DNA from: an uncultured Curvibacter sp.
GTDB taxonomy: Bacteria; Pseudomonadota; Gammaproteobacteria; Burkholderiales; Burkholderiaceae
Assembly: GCA_946481355.1 (NCBI GenBank)
Contig: CAMLNH010000028.1
Coordinates: 1 to 13,275 of the forward strand
Direction of reading: 5' to 3'
DNA length: 13,275 bases
The notes beneath the pieces are model-generated. The model was given only the letters and a program-made list of their open reading frames with translations. It had not been told where the DNA came from and did not search any database. This document shows, one piece after another, positions 5,781 to 13,135 of the stretch. A program made the position numbers and the translations under genes. Position 1 is the stretch's first letter; each line of letters opens with the position of its first letter.

Positions 5781-7769
5781 ATGGCCGCGCCGCCCACGCT
5801 CGACAACCTGCTCGACACGCTCGACCCGGCGGCCCCGCAGGTCGAGCGCCACCTCTGGCTGGTGCGTCTGCTGGCCTGGGTGCGCGGCGACCGCCAGTCG
5901 GTGGCCGCCGCGCTGGAGCGCATCGGCCTGCTGCTCGCCCGGCTTGAGCAGGATGCGGCCCTGGGCGAGCGTGCCCGGGCCTGGTGGCAGGCCCTGCTGA
6001 CCGGCGTGGACGGCACCACCCTGCTGGCCGACCACGGCTTCGCCCAGCGCCCGGTCTTCCTCAGCGAGTTCATCAGCCGGCTGATGCACCACGTGCTGCC
6101 GGCCACACCCCAGACGCGCGACGCCTCCGAGCTCTACTCCCTGCTCTTCCCGCACGACTTCGACGCCGCCTGGCTGGGTCGCCTGGACGAAGACAGCGAA
6201 CGCCGCCTGGCCACGCTGCTCGGCCCCGCCGGCGCACCCCCGGGCGCCTGGCGCGTGGCGCTCGAGGAATCCATCGCCTGCGGCGTGAGCCAGATCTGTG
6301 CGCTGGGCTATGCGCCCGAGCTGCGGCTGCGCATGGACGGCGAGCCGCAGGCCCTGCTGCCCTTTCGCGCGCTGCTGATCGACTATGAAGCCCTGCGACG
6401 CGCCCTGTACCAGACCGATACCGCGGCGCTGGAACGCGCGGTGCAGTCCTTCAAGGACCGGCTCGACGACTGCCGCCAGTCGGCCAACGCCGTCTACGAG
6501 CATCTGGACGAGCACGGCATCTCGGTCGACGTGGTGTTCCGCCTGCGTCAGCTGCGCGAGCGCATCCTGCGCTGCCGCCTGCTGCTCGACGCCCTGCTGG
6601 CGCCGGACGCCGCCGGCACCGGCAAGCTGCTGGCCCAGCTCGTGCAGGCCGGCCACAACAGCCGCAGCCTGCGCGCGCTGATCGCGAGCAACTCCTCGCT
6701 GCTGGCGGCCAAGGTGGCCGAGCGCAGCGCCGAGACCGGCGAGCACTACATCACCCGCAACCGCGCCGACTACTACGCCATGGTGCGCAAGGCGGCGGGC
6801 GGCGGCGCCGTGATGTCCGTCACCACGCTCATCAAGTTCGCGCTGCTGGGCCTGGGCCTGTCGGCCTTCTGGAGCGGCTTTGCCGCCGGCCTCAACTACG
6901 CGCTGAGCTTCGTGCTCATCCAGCTGCTGCACTGGACCGTGGCCACCAAGCAGCCGGCGATGACCGCGCCAGCCATGGCCGCCAAGCTCAAGGATCTGGA
7001 TGCGCCGGGCGCGGTGGAGGACTTCGTCGACGAGGTGACCCACCTCGTGCGCTCGCAGGTGGCCGCCGTGATCGGTAACCTGGCCCTGGTCGCGCCCGGT
7101 GTGCTGCTGCTGTGCAGCGGCCTCTGGCTGATCCTGGGTCAGCCGCCCCTGAGCCGCGAGAAAGCCGACCACGTGCTGGGCTCGCTGACCCTGCTCGGTC
7201 CCACAGCCCTGTACGCGGCCTTCACGGGTGTGCTGCTGTTTGCTTCCAGCATCATCGCGGGCTGGACCGAGAACTGGTTCGTGCTGCAGCGCATGGACTC
7301 GGCCCTGCGCTACCACCCGCGCATCACGGCCGTGCTGGGCAAGAAGCGCGCCGCGCGCTGGGCGGTCTTCGCGCGCGACAACATCTCGGGCCTGGCAGCC
7401 AATATCTCGCTGGGCCTGATGCTGGGCCTGGTGCCGGCCTTCGCGCTGTTTTTCGGCCTGGGCCTGGACGTGCGCCACGTCACGCTGTCCACCGGCCAGA
7501 TCGCCGCGGCCAGCATGTCCCTGGGGCTGGACGTGCTGCGCCTGCCGGTCTTCTGGTGGTGCGTGGCGGCCATCGCGGTCACGGGCGCGCTCAACGTGGC
7601 CGTGAGCTTCTTCTTCGCCTTCCGTCTGGCCCTGCGCGCGCACAACGTCACCGGCCTGGACCGCGTGCGCATCTACCGCGTCATCCGCGCCCGCGCACGC
7701 CGTGCGCCGTTGAGCTTCTTCTGGCCGGCGCGCGAACCCGCCGTTGCGGTGCCCGTACCCCATGGGTGA
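5781..7769 (+). CDS. Gcr-family polytopic membrane protein ('site-specific recombinase' by annotation tradition)
   Basis: A 662-residue protein matching the family usually labelled site-specific recombinase Gcr in betaproteobacteria. The N-terminal half (1-335) is soluble-looking and alpha-helical, ending with the conserved stretch GEHYITRNRADYYAM (320-334). The C-terminal half has about six transmembrane segments (roughly 343-364, 366-388, 426-452, 466-494, 536-562, 590-618). No tyrosine- or serine-recombinase catalytic motif is visible, and a membrane protein with this layout is an unlikely recombinase, so the customary name is doubtful and the function unknown. The ATG at 5781 follows the apaG stop by one base; a longer reading from 5538 would lie inside apaG and is rejected. 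Its stop overlaps the thiL start by 8 bp, making apaG-gcr-thiL one translation-coupled unit. Confidence 0.85.
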   Translation: MAAPPTLDNLLDTLDPAAPQVERHLWLVRLLAWVRGDRQSVAAALERIGLLLARLEQDAALGERARAWWQALLTGVDGTTLLADHGFAQRPVFLSEFISRLMHHVLPATPQTRDASELYSLLFPHDFDAAWLGRLDEDSERRLATLLGPAGAPPGAWRVALEESIACGVSQICALGYAPELRLRMDGEPQALLPFRALLIDYEALRRALYQTDTAALERAVQSFKDRLDDCRQSANAVYEHLDEHGISVDVVFRLRQLRERILRCRLLLDALLAPDAAGTGKLLAQLVQAGHNSRSLRALIASNSSLLAAKVAERSAETGEHYITRNRADYYAMVRKAAGGGAVMSVTTLIKFALLGLGLSAFWSGFAAGLNYALSFVLIQLLHWTVATKQPAMTAPAMAAKLKDLDAPGAVEDFVDEVTHLVRSQVAAVIGNLALVAPGVLLLCSGLWLILGQPPLSREKADHVLGSLTLLGPTALYAAFTGVLLFASSIIAGWTENWFVLQRMDSALRYHPRITAVLGKKRAARWAVFARDNISGLAANISLGLMLGLVPAFALFFGLGLDVRHVTLSTGQIAAASMSLGLDVLRLPVFWWCVAAIAVTGALNVAVSFFFAFRLALRAHNVTGLDRVRIYRVIRARARRAPLSFFWPAREPAVAVPVPHG

Positions 7770-8730
7770 ATTCGAACTGATCCGGCGCTATTTCCAGCGC
7801 GAAGGTACGGCACCCAACCCGGCCGTGGCCCTGGGCATCGGGGACGACTGCGCCCTGCTGCAGCCCGCGCCCGGCATGCAGCTGGCCATCTCCTGCGACA
7901 TGCTGGTCGAGGGCCGGCATTTCTTCGCCGACGTGGACCCCGAGGCCCTGGGCCACAAGGCCCTGGCCGTGAATCTCAGCGACCTGGCCGCCAGCGGCGC
8001 GCGACCGCTGGCCTGCACGCTGGCGCTGTCGCTGCCACGCGCCGACGAGGCCTGGCTCGCCGCCTTCGCGCGCGGCCTGTTCGCGCTGGCCGACGCCCAC
8101 GGCTGCACGCTCATGGGCGGCGACACCACGCGCGGCCCGCTCAATATCTGCATCACGGTCTTTGGCGAGGTGCCGGCCGGGCAGGCCCTGCTGCGCTCGG
8201 GTGGCCGGCCCGGTGACGAGCTCTGGGTCAGCGGCACGCTGGGCGATGCGCGGCTCGCACTCGAAGCCCTGCAAGGCCAACGCGCCCTGAGTCCCGCCCT
8301 GCTGCGGGCCGCACGCCAGCGGCTCGAACGCCCGACGCCGCGTGTGGCCCTGGGCCTGGCCCTGCGCGACATCGCCAGTGCCGCCATGGACCTGAGCGAC
8401 GGCCTGGCCGGTGATCTGGGGCATCTGCTGCAGGCTTCGGGCTGTGGCGCGCAGTTGGAAGCCCACGCGCTGGCGGCGTTGCCTGTCACGCACGACGCCT
8501 CACTGGACGAGGCGGCTCGCCTGACCCTGGTGTTGGGGGGTGGAGATGACTACGAGTTGCTGTTCGGCGCTCCCGCTGCGCAGCGGGAGGCCGTGCTGGC
8601 CGCCGGCCGTACGACCGGTGTGCCTCTGACGCGCATCGGCCGGCTCGAAGCCGAACCCGGCCTGCGCCTGGTGGACGCGCAGGGCCGCCTGCTCGACAGC
8701 CGCTACACGTCCTTCGATCACTTCGACTGA
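7762..8730 (+). CDS. thiL: Thiamine-monophosphate kinase
   Basis: Phosphorylates thiamine monophosphate with ATP to give thiamine diphosphate, the last step of vitamin B1 cofactor synthesis in the cytoplasm. The protein is 322 residues, normal for ThiL. It starts MGEFELIRRYF and shows the family motifs in order: GIGDDCA (25-31), the CDMLVEGRHF block with D46, NLSDLAASGARP (71-82), GGDTTRG (119-125), AMDLSDGLAGDL (208-219) and GGGDDYELLF (259-268). The ATG at 7762 is preferred over an in-frame upstream ATG at 7744 because MGEFELI is the conserved N terminus. It overlaps the preceding gene by 8 bp and its 3' end overlaps a convergent small gene by 13 bp. In related genomes pgpA commonly follows directly; here two genes intervene. 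Confidence 0.96.
   Translation: MGEFELIRRYFQREGTAPNPAVALGIGDDCALLQPAPGMQLAISCDMLVEGRHFFADVDPEALGHKALAVNLSDLAASGARPLACTLALSLPRADEAWLAAFARGLFALADAHGCTLMGGDTTRGPLNICITVFGEVPAGQALLRSGGRPGDELWVSGTLGDARLALEALQGQRALSPALLRAARQRLERPTPRVALGLALRDIASAAMDLSDGLAGDLGHLLQASGCGAQLEAHALAALPVTHDASLDEAARLTLVLGGGDDYELLFGAPAAQREAVLAAGRTTGVPLTRIGRLEAEPGLRLVDAQGRLLDSRYTSFDHFD
8570..8589. repeat. Perfect 20-bp palindrome within thiL
   Basis: CTCCCGCTGCGCAGCGGGAG reads the same on both strands without a spacer. It lies within thiL, over the codons of residues 270-276, just after the conserved GGGDDYELLF motif. It could form a cruciform or RNA hairpin, or be a copy of a dispersed genomic palindrome. No second copy was found in this window. 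Confidence 0.6.
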
Positions 8731-8957
8731 ACAGGCGTGCCGCGCAGCTGCGCGTGCCGGCTCAGACTGTGGGCCAGACGCCGGGCACTGCGCTGCGCCG
8801 TGGCGATGCCGGCCGACCAGACGCTGTCCGTGCCGCGCCAGAAATCGGCCCAGGCCTCACGGCGCAGGGCCTGGGCCTCGCGCAGGGCCTGCTCGTGCAA
8901 GGCATTCCAGTCGGCCGCGCTGTACAGACGCTCAAGGCTGTGGGGACTGTGGCTCAT
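8718..8957 (-). CDS. Small protein of unknown function, 79 residues, divergent from the LysR-type gene
   Basis: I do not recognise this gene. It encodes 79 residues starting MSHSPHSLERLYSAADW, with no signal peptide or transmembrane segment. It is rich in alanine and arginine and looks helical and basic; the middle (DWNALHEQALREAQALRREAW, interrupted here only by the reading of residues 16-36) could form an amphipathic helix, and a second Arg-rich helix follows at about 53-69. The case for a real gene is an AGGAG ribosome-binding site (8968-8964) six bases before the ATG at 8957 and its position divergent from a LysR-type regulator, with a regulator-type inverted repeat between them. Its stop overlaps the thiL end by 13 bp on the opposite strand. 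A much longer reading extending to 9920 on this strand is only the antisense of lysR. The LysR-type protein may control it. Confidence 0.65.
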   Translation of the reverse strand: MSHSPHSLERLYSAADWNALHEQALREAQALRREAWADFWRGTDSVWSAGIATAQRSARRLAHSLSRHAQLRGTPVQSK

Positions 8958-9048
8958 GCTTCGCTCCTGTCTGCCGGTATGAAAGTCGGCATGGCTTGCA
9001 CTGTAGGGATGTAAGCAAGGCTCGGAAACGGCAAAAAATCGAAGATGG

Positions 9049-9067
9049 TTTTGCATAAATTGCAAAA
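9049..9067. promoter_or_regulatory. LysR-type regulator binding site candidate (perfect inverted repeat)
   Basis: TTTTGCA-TAAAT-TGCAAAA is a perfect inverted repeat with 7-bp arms and a 5-bp AT-rich centre, and it contains the T-N11-A pattern of LysR-type operators. It lies in the 129-bp gap between the divergent small gene (start 8957) and the LysR-type gene (start 9087), overlapping the -35 of the latter. This is the classical place for a regulator that represses itself and controls the divergent gene. Confidence 0.7.
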
Positions 9068-9079
9068 CACAACTATGCT
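9051..9079 (+). promoter_or_regulatory. Candidate promoter of the LysR-type gene
   Basis: TTGCAT (9051-9056) and TATGCT (9074-9079) are spaced by 17 bp, each matching the sigma-70 consensus at 4 or more positions. Transcription would begin at about 9086-9087, on the ATG chosen as the start, implying a leaderless mRNA. No Shine-Dalgarno sequence is seen before 9087, in agreement. The -35 lies inside the inverted repeat, so a bound regulator should block it. Confidence 0.45.
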
Positions 9080-9086
9080 TCCTGTC

Positions 9087-9998
9087 ATGCAACTGCAGTT
9101 GGACGACGTCGCCCTGTTCGCGCGCATCACCGAACTCGGCACCCTCTCGGCCGTGGCGCGTGAGCGCAATGTGCCGGTCAGCCAGGTCACACGCGCACTC
9201 GCGCGGCTCGAAGCCGATTGCGGCGTACGCCTGCTGCACCGCACGACCCACGGCCTGAGTCTGACCGACGAGGGCGACACCTTTCTGGCCCACGCGCGCC
9301 GCCTGCTCGACACCCGCGACGAACTGGCCAGCGAACTCAGCGGCAAGCTGGCCGGCCCCAGCGGCTGGGTGCGCATCAGCGTCAGCCCCCTGGTCGCGCA
9401 GGCCGTGATCGTGCCCAGCCTCAACGCGCTGTACCGGCGCTACCCGAAGCTGCAGGTGGACATCAGCGCCGACGACCGCATCGCCGACATGGCCCGGGAG
9501 GGCATCGACATCGCCATCCGCACCGGCACACCCAGCAGCGAGACTCTGGTGGCGCGCGAGATCGGCAGCTACGGCCGCGCGCTCTACGCCGCGCCGGCCT
9601 ACCTGGCCGCCCATGGCACACCGCAACACCCGGACGAGCTGGCGCAGCACCGCCTGATCGGCAACAGCGCCAGCCCCCTGCTCAACCGCTGGCCCCTGGC
9701 CGCGAGCGGCAAAGGCCAGGAGCTGCAGATCCAGGGCCACACCCGCAGCGACAACTCGGCCGTGATCATGGCCCTGGCCCGCCAGGGGGTGGGCATCGCC
9801 CGGCTGGGGGACCTGCTGGCACGCCCCTTTGTCGAGCGAGGCGAACTCGTGCCCGTATTGCAGGGCCACTTCGCCGATACGCGCGTGCCCATGTACGCGG
9901 TGATGCTGCAGGAACGGCATCGCCTGCCCAAGATCCGCGCCTGCATCGACTACTGGGCCGAGTGGTTGCGCTCACTCGAAACCAGCACACCCGCATAA
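9087..9998 (+). CDS. LysR-type transcriptional regulator
   Basis: A 303-residue regulator with the standard LysR layout. The N-terminal winged helix-turn-helix spans about residues 4-63 (LDDVALFARITELGTLSAVA, then SQVTRALARLEADCGVRLL and HRTTHGLSLTDEG). The C-terminal substrate-binding domain (about 90-295) has the usual two lobes and motifs such as DIAIRTGTP and ARQGVGIARLG. The sequence is of the CrgA-like subgroup that often controls oxidoreductases or aromatic-compound genes, but the effector cannot be told. The ATG at 9087 is preferred to in-frame ATGs at 9045 and 9075: the 9045 start would put the operator-like inverted repeat inside the coding region, while MQLQLDDVALF is the usual N terminus. 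It is divergent from the small gene (8718-8957) and ends 7 bp before pgpA, so it may be co-transcribed with the lipid gene. Confidence 0.93.
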   Translation: MQLQLDDVALFARITELGTLSAVARERNVPVSQVTRALARLEADCGVRLLHRTTHGLSLTDEGDTFLAHARRLLDTRDELASELSGKLAGPSGWVRISVSPLVAQAVIVPSLNALYRRYPKLQVDISADDRIADMAREGIDIAIRTGTPSSETLVAREIGSYGRALYAAPAYLAAHGTPQHPDELAQHRLIGNSASPLLNRWPLAASGKGQELQIQGHTRSDNSAVIMALARQGVGIARLGDLLARPFVERGELVPVLQGHFADTRVPMYAVMLQERHRLPKIRACIDYWAEWLRSLETSTPA

Positions 9999-10005
9999 TC
10001 CGCGC

Positions 10006-10539
10006 ATGCACGCCGTCCCCGCCACCCGCCCTACGGGCCGCTTCCTGCTGGCCCACCCGGCCCACCTGCTGGCGCTGGGCTTCGGCTCGGGTCTCAGCCC
10101 CTGGGCCGCGGGCACGGTGGGCACGCTCTGGGCCTGGGCCGCCTTTCTCGTGCTGCAACCCTGGATGAACGAGGCCCGCTGGGGCCTGCTGCTGCTGCTT
10201 GGTCTACCCATCGCATGGTGGGCCTGCCGCGTCACGGCGCGCAACCTGCAGGCGGCCGACCCGGGTTGCATCGTGATCGACGAGATCGTCGCCTTCTGGT
10301 TCGTGCTGTGGCTGCTCATGCCCGCGGCCTGGCCCGAGCAGCTGCTGGCCTTCATCCTCTTCCGCTACTTCGACGCCGCCAAGCCCGGCCCCGTGGGCTG
10401 GGCCGACCGGCTCTACCACGGCATGGACCCGAGCCGCACCCCGCGCGGCTGGGCCAAGGCCGGCTGGGGCATCCTGCTCGACGACTTGGTCGCGGCCTTC
10501 TGCACGCTCTTTCTCATCGCCATCTGGCGCAGCCTCTGA
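10006..10539 (+). CDS. pgpA: Phosphatidylglycerophosphatase A
   Basis: Inner-membrane phosphatase that removes phosphate from phosphatidylglycerophosphate to give phosphatidylglycerol. The protein has 177 residues, hydrophobic throughout, with about four membrane segments. Family motifs are clear: GFGSGLSPWAAGTVGT (25-40), DPGCIVIDEIVAFW (85-98), FRYFDAAKPGPVGWADR (119-135) and GWGILLDDLVAA (153-164), which together hold the acidic residues of the active site. Between the last two motifs is a somewhat longer linker (about 136-152) than in E. coli PgpA. The gene starts seven bases after the lysR stop, without an evident ribosome-binding site, and ends two bases before pncC. In many betaproteobacteria the order is thiL-pgpA-pncC; here lysR and the small gene separate thiL from pgpA. 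Confidence 0.95.
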   Translation: MHAVPATRPTGRFLLAHPAHLLALGFGSGLSPWAAGTVGTLWAWAAFLVLQPWMNEARWGLLLLLGLPIAWWACRVTARNLQAADPGCIVIDEIVAFWFVLWLLMPAAWPEQLLAFILFRYFDAAKPGPVGWADRLYHGMDPSRTPRGWAKAGWGILLDDLVAAFCTLFLIAIWRSL

Positions 10540-10541
10540 GC

Positions 10542-11018
10542 ATGGACACCACCGCGCTGGTCCAGCATCTCGCCACACAGCTGCAGCAACGCCGGTGGAT
10601 GCTGGCCACGGCCGAGAGCTGCACGGGTGGCCTGATCGCCGGCGCCTGCACGGACCTGAGCGGGTCCAGCAACTGGTTCGAGCGCGGCTTCGTCACCTAT
10701 TCCAATGCAGCCAAGACCGAGCTGCTGAGCGTGGACGCGGCACTGATCACCGAGCATGGTGCGGTCAGCGAGGCCGTGGCCCGCGCCATGGTCGAGGGGG
10801 CGCTGACGCATGCGCACGCCCAGGTGGCCGTAGCCGTGACCGGCGTGGCCGGCCCCACGGGCGGCACAGCCGACAAACCCGTGGGCCTGGTCTGGTTCGG
10901 CCTGGCGCTGCCGGGGCAGGTCCTGACCGAGAAGATGCATTTTCCCGGCGACCGCGCCGCCGTGCGCGCTGCCACCGTGCAGCACGCGCTGCGTCGCCTT
11001 GTGGAGCTGACCGCATGA
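10542..11018 (+). CDS. pncC: Nicotinamide-nucleotide amidohydrolase (CinA C-terminal domain, stand-alone)
   Basis: Deamidates nicotinamide mononucleotide to nicotinate mononucleotide in NAD salvage. This is the short, 158-residue stand-alone form of the CinA C-terminal domain. Motifs present: TAESCTGGLIAG (23-34) with the active-site serine S26, SNWFERGFVTYSNAAK (43-58), and VTGVAGPTGGTADKPVGLVWFG (99-120, cited as a block by position). The start at 10542 lies two bases after the pgpA stop, and the TGA overlaps the ATG of the next gene as ATGA, so translation of the downstream hydrolase is probably coupled. The pgpA-pncC pair is conserved in this group; pyrF, often next, is not. Confidence 0.94.
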   Translation: MDTTALVQHLATQLQQRRWMLATAESCTGGLIAGACTDLSGSSNWFERGFVTYSNAAKTELLSVDAALITEHGAVSEAVARAMVEGALTHAHAQVAVAVTGVAGPTGGTADKPVGLVWFGLALPGQVLTEKMHFPGDRAAVRAATVQHALRRLVELTA

Positions 11019-11914
11019 ACTGGTTCGAAGGTTTTGCGCCGCGCCGCTTCGAGGTCAACGGCGTGCAGATCCACGCGCGCGTGCCCGCCGCCCCGCGCGG
11101 CGGCAGACCCGCGCTGCTGCTGGTGCACGGTTTCCCGCAGACCCATGCGCTCTGGCACCGCGTGGTGCAGCAGCTGCAGCAGGACTACTGGATCGTGCTG
11201 CCCGATCTGCGCGGCTACGGCGACTCTGCCCAACCCGCGGGCCTGCCCGACCACAGCAACTACAGCAAACGCACCATGGCGCAGGATCTCGTGGACCTGA
11301 TGGACCAGCTGGGCTGCCCCGACTTCTTCCTAGCCGGTCACGACCGCGGCGGCCGCGTGGCTGCGCGCCTGGCGCTGGATCATGCAGAGAAGGTGAAAAA
11401 GCTCTGTGTGATCGACATCGCCCCCACGCTGGACATGTACGCCGCGACGAACATGGACTTCGCGCGGGCCTACTACCACTGGTTCCACCTGATCCAGCCC
11501 TGGCCCCTGCCCGAACGCATGATCGGCGCCGACGCCAGGACCTATCTGCACGCCAAGCTCGGCGGCTGGGGTGCGCAGGGGCTGACCTACATCGAGCCTC
11601 AGGCCCTGGCCGAATACGAACGCTGTTTCTGCCGCCCCGAGGCCATCCACGGTGCCTGCGAGGACTACCGCGCGAGCGCGGGCATCGACCTGGACCACGA
11701 CCGCACGAGCCGCGCGCGGGGCGACAGGATCGCCTGCGACACGCTGGTCCTTTGGGGTGAGCGCGGCGTGGTGCACCGGCTCTTCAAGCCGCTGGAGCTC
11801 TGGCAGGCGCAGTGCAGCGCCATGGTCAGCGGCCAGCTGCTGCCGGCCGGGCATTTCATTCCTGAGGAATTGCCGGCCGAGACGGCGGCGGCGCTGAAGA
11901 ACTTCTTCCGCTGA
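11015..11914 (+). CDS. Fluoroacetate/haloacetate dehalogenase-like alpha/beta hydrolase
   Basis: A 299-residue cytoplasmic alpha/beta hydrolase closely resembling fluoroacetate dehalogenases (DehH1/FAcD), which displace halide from haloacetates to give glycolate. The fold motifs are HGFPQTHALWHRV (38-50, oxyanion loop) and DLRGYGDSAQP (64-74). The residue set fits FAcD of Rhodopseudomonas palustris almost number for number, from my memory of that enzyme: nucleophile D110 in GHDRGGR, R111 and R114 for the carboxylate, D134 and H280 completing the triad, H155 and W156 for the halide, and Y218 for the third halide-pocket residue (Y219 there). Epoxide hydrolases instead use two lid tyrosines, so dehalogenation is the better reading, though the natural substrate could differ. 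A GGAG site (11003-11006) is 8 nt upstream of the ATG, which overlaps the pncC stop (ATGA). The pairing with NAD salvage and lipid genes has no obvious metabolic link. Confidence 0.85.
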   Translation: MNWFEGFAPRRFEVNGVQIHARVPAAPRGGRPALLLVHGFPQTHALWHRVVQQLQQDYWIVLPDLRGYGDSAQPAGLPDHSNYSKRTMAQDLVDLMDQLGCPDFFLAGHDRGGRVAARLALDHAEKVKKLCVIDIAPTLDMYAATNMDFARAYYHWFHLIQPWPLPERMIGADARTYLHAKLGGWGAQGLTYIEPQALAEYERCFCRPEAIHGACEDYRASAGIDLDHDRTSRARGDRIACDTLVLWGERGVVHRLFKPLELWQAQCSAMVSGQLLPAGHFIPEELPAETAAALKNFFR

Positions 11915-11920
11915 TCCTCA

Positions 11921-12697
<777 letters not shown>

Positions 12698-12701
<4 letters not shown>

Positions 12702-13135
12702 GTCACAGGTTCCAGGTCAGGCAGGGCGTCGAGGCGCGTGGCCACCGGCACGCCTTGCAGGGTCAGACGCTTTTTCAGCCTGAGCACGGCGTGGTCCTTG
12801 CTCAGCAGCTGCGCGCGGTGCGCCACGGCCAGGTCGATGAATTTCTGGTCGTCGGGGTCGCGGCAGACCATGGGGGCCCTGGGCGCCACGTCCACGAGCT
12901 GCACCTGGCGGTCGAAAGCGGCCAGCACGTCGTCGGCACTCAGTCGGTAGTGATCAAGTCGACCCACGAGGTGCGGATACAGCAGCACGCGTGCGAGCTC
13001 CTCCCGCATCACGGGCGTGGCGATCCAGCGCAGCGCGCCCCCGCTCAGCGCCTGCTGCAGGGCCGGGGTGGCCGGGTCGTCGAAGACCAGCAGGTCCAGC
13101 ACCACATTGGTGTCGAGCACGATGGGCGTGCTCAT
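12698..13135 (-). CDS. PIN-domain protein (COG1569-type putative ribonuclease toxin)
   Basis: A 145-residue PIN-domain protein. The four acidic positions expected of a PIN nuclease are visible: D8 in VLDTNVVLDLL, E45 or E46 in MREELARVL, D96 in CRDPDDQKFIDLA, and D114 in LLSKDHAVL, so metal-dependent RNA cleavage is plausible. It fits the PIN group commonly annotated as a toxin, yet no antitoxin-like gene (small DNA-binding protein) is beside it: its stop overlaps the UPF0149/SEC-C gene by 4 bp, and its start overlaps the methyltransferase stop by 4 bp. The ATG at 13135, with GAGG (13149-13146) 10 nt upstream, is chosen over a longer in-frame reading from 13219, which would lie inside the methyltransferase gene; MSTPIVLDTN is also the typical start. 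Confidence 0.85.

Noticed and set aside
5739..7763. Minus-strand ORF of 674 codons opposite the Gcr-family gene
   Set aside because: Composition (Gln/His/Arg-rich, no hydrophobic core) shows a frame shadow; the opposite strand encodes a recognisable membrane protein.
8718..9920. Minus-strand reading of 400 codons
   Set aside because: Only the last 79 codons (8718-8957) have a ribosome-binding site and sensible composition; the rest is antisense to lysR and the intergenic operator.
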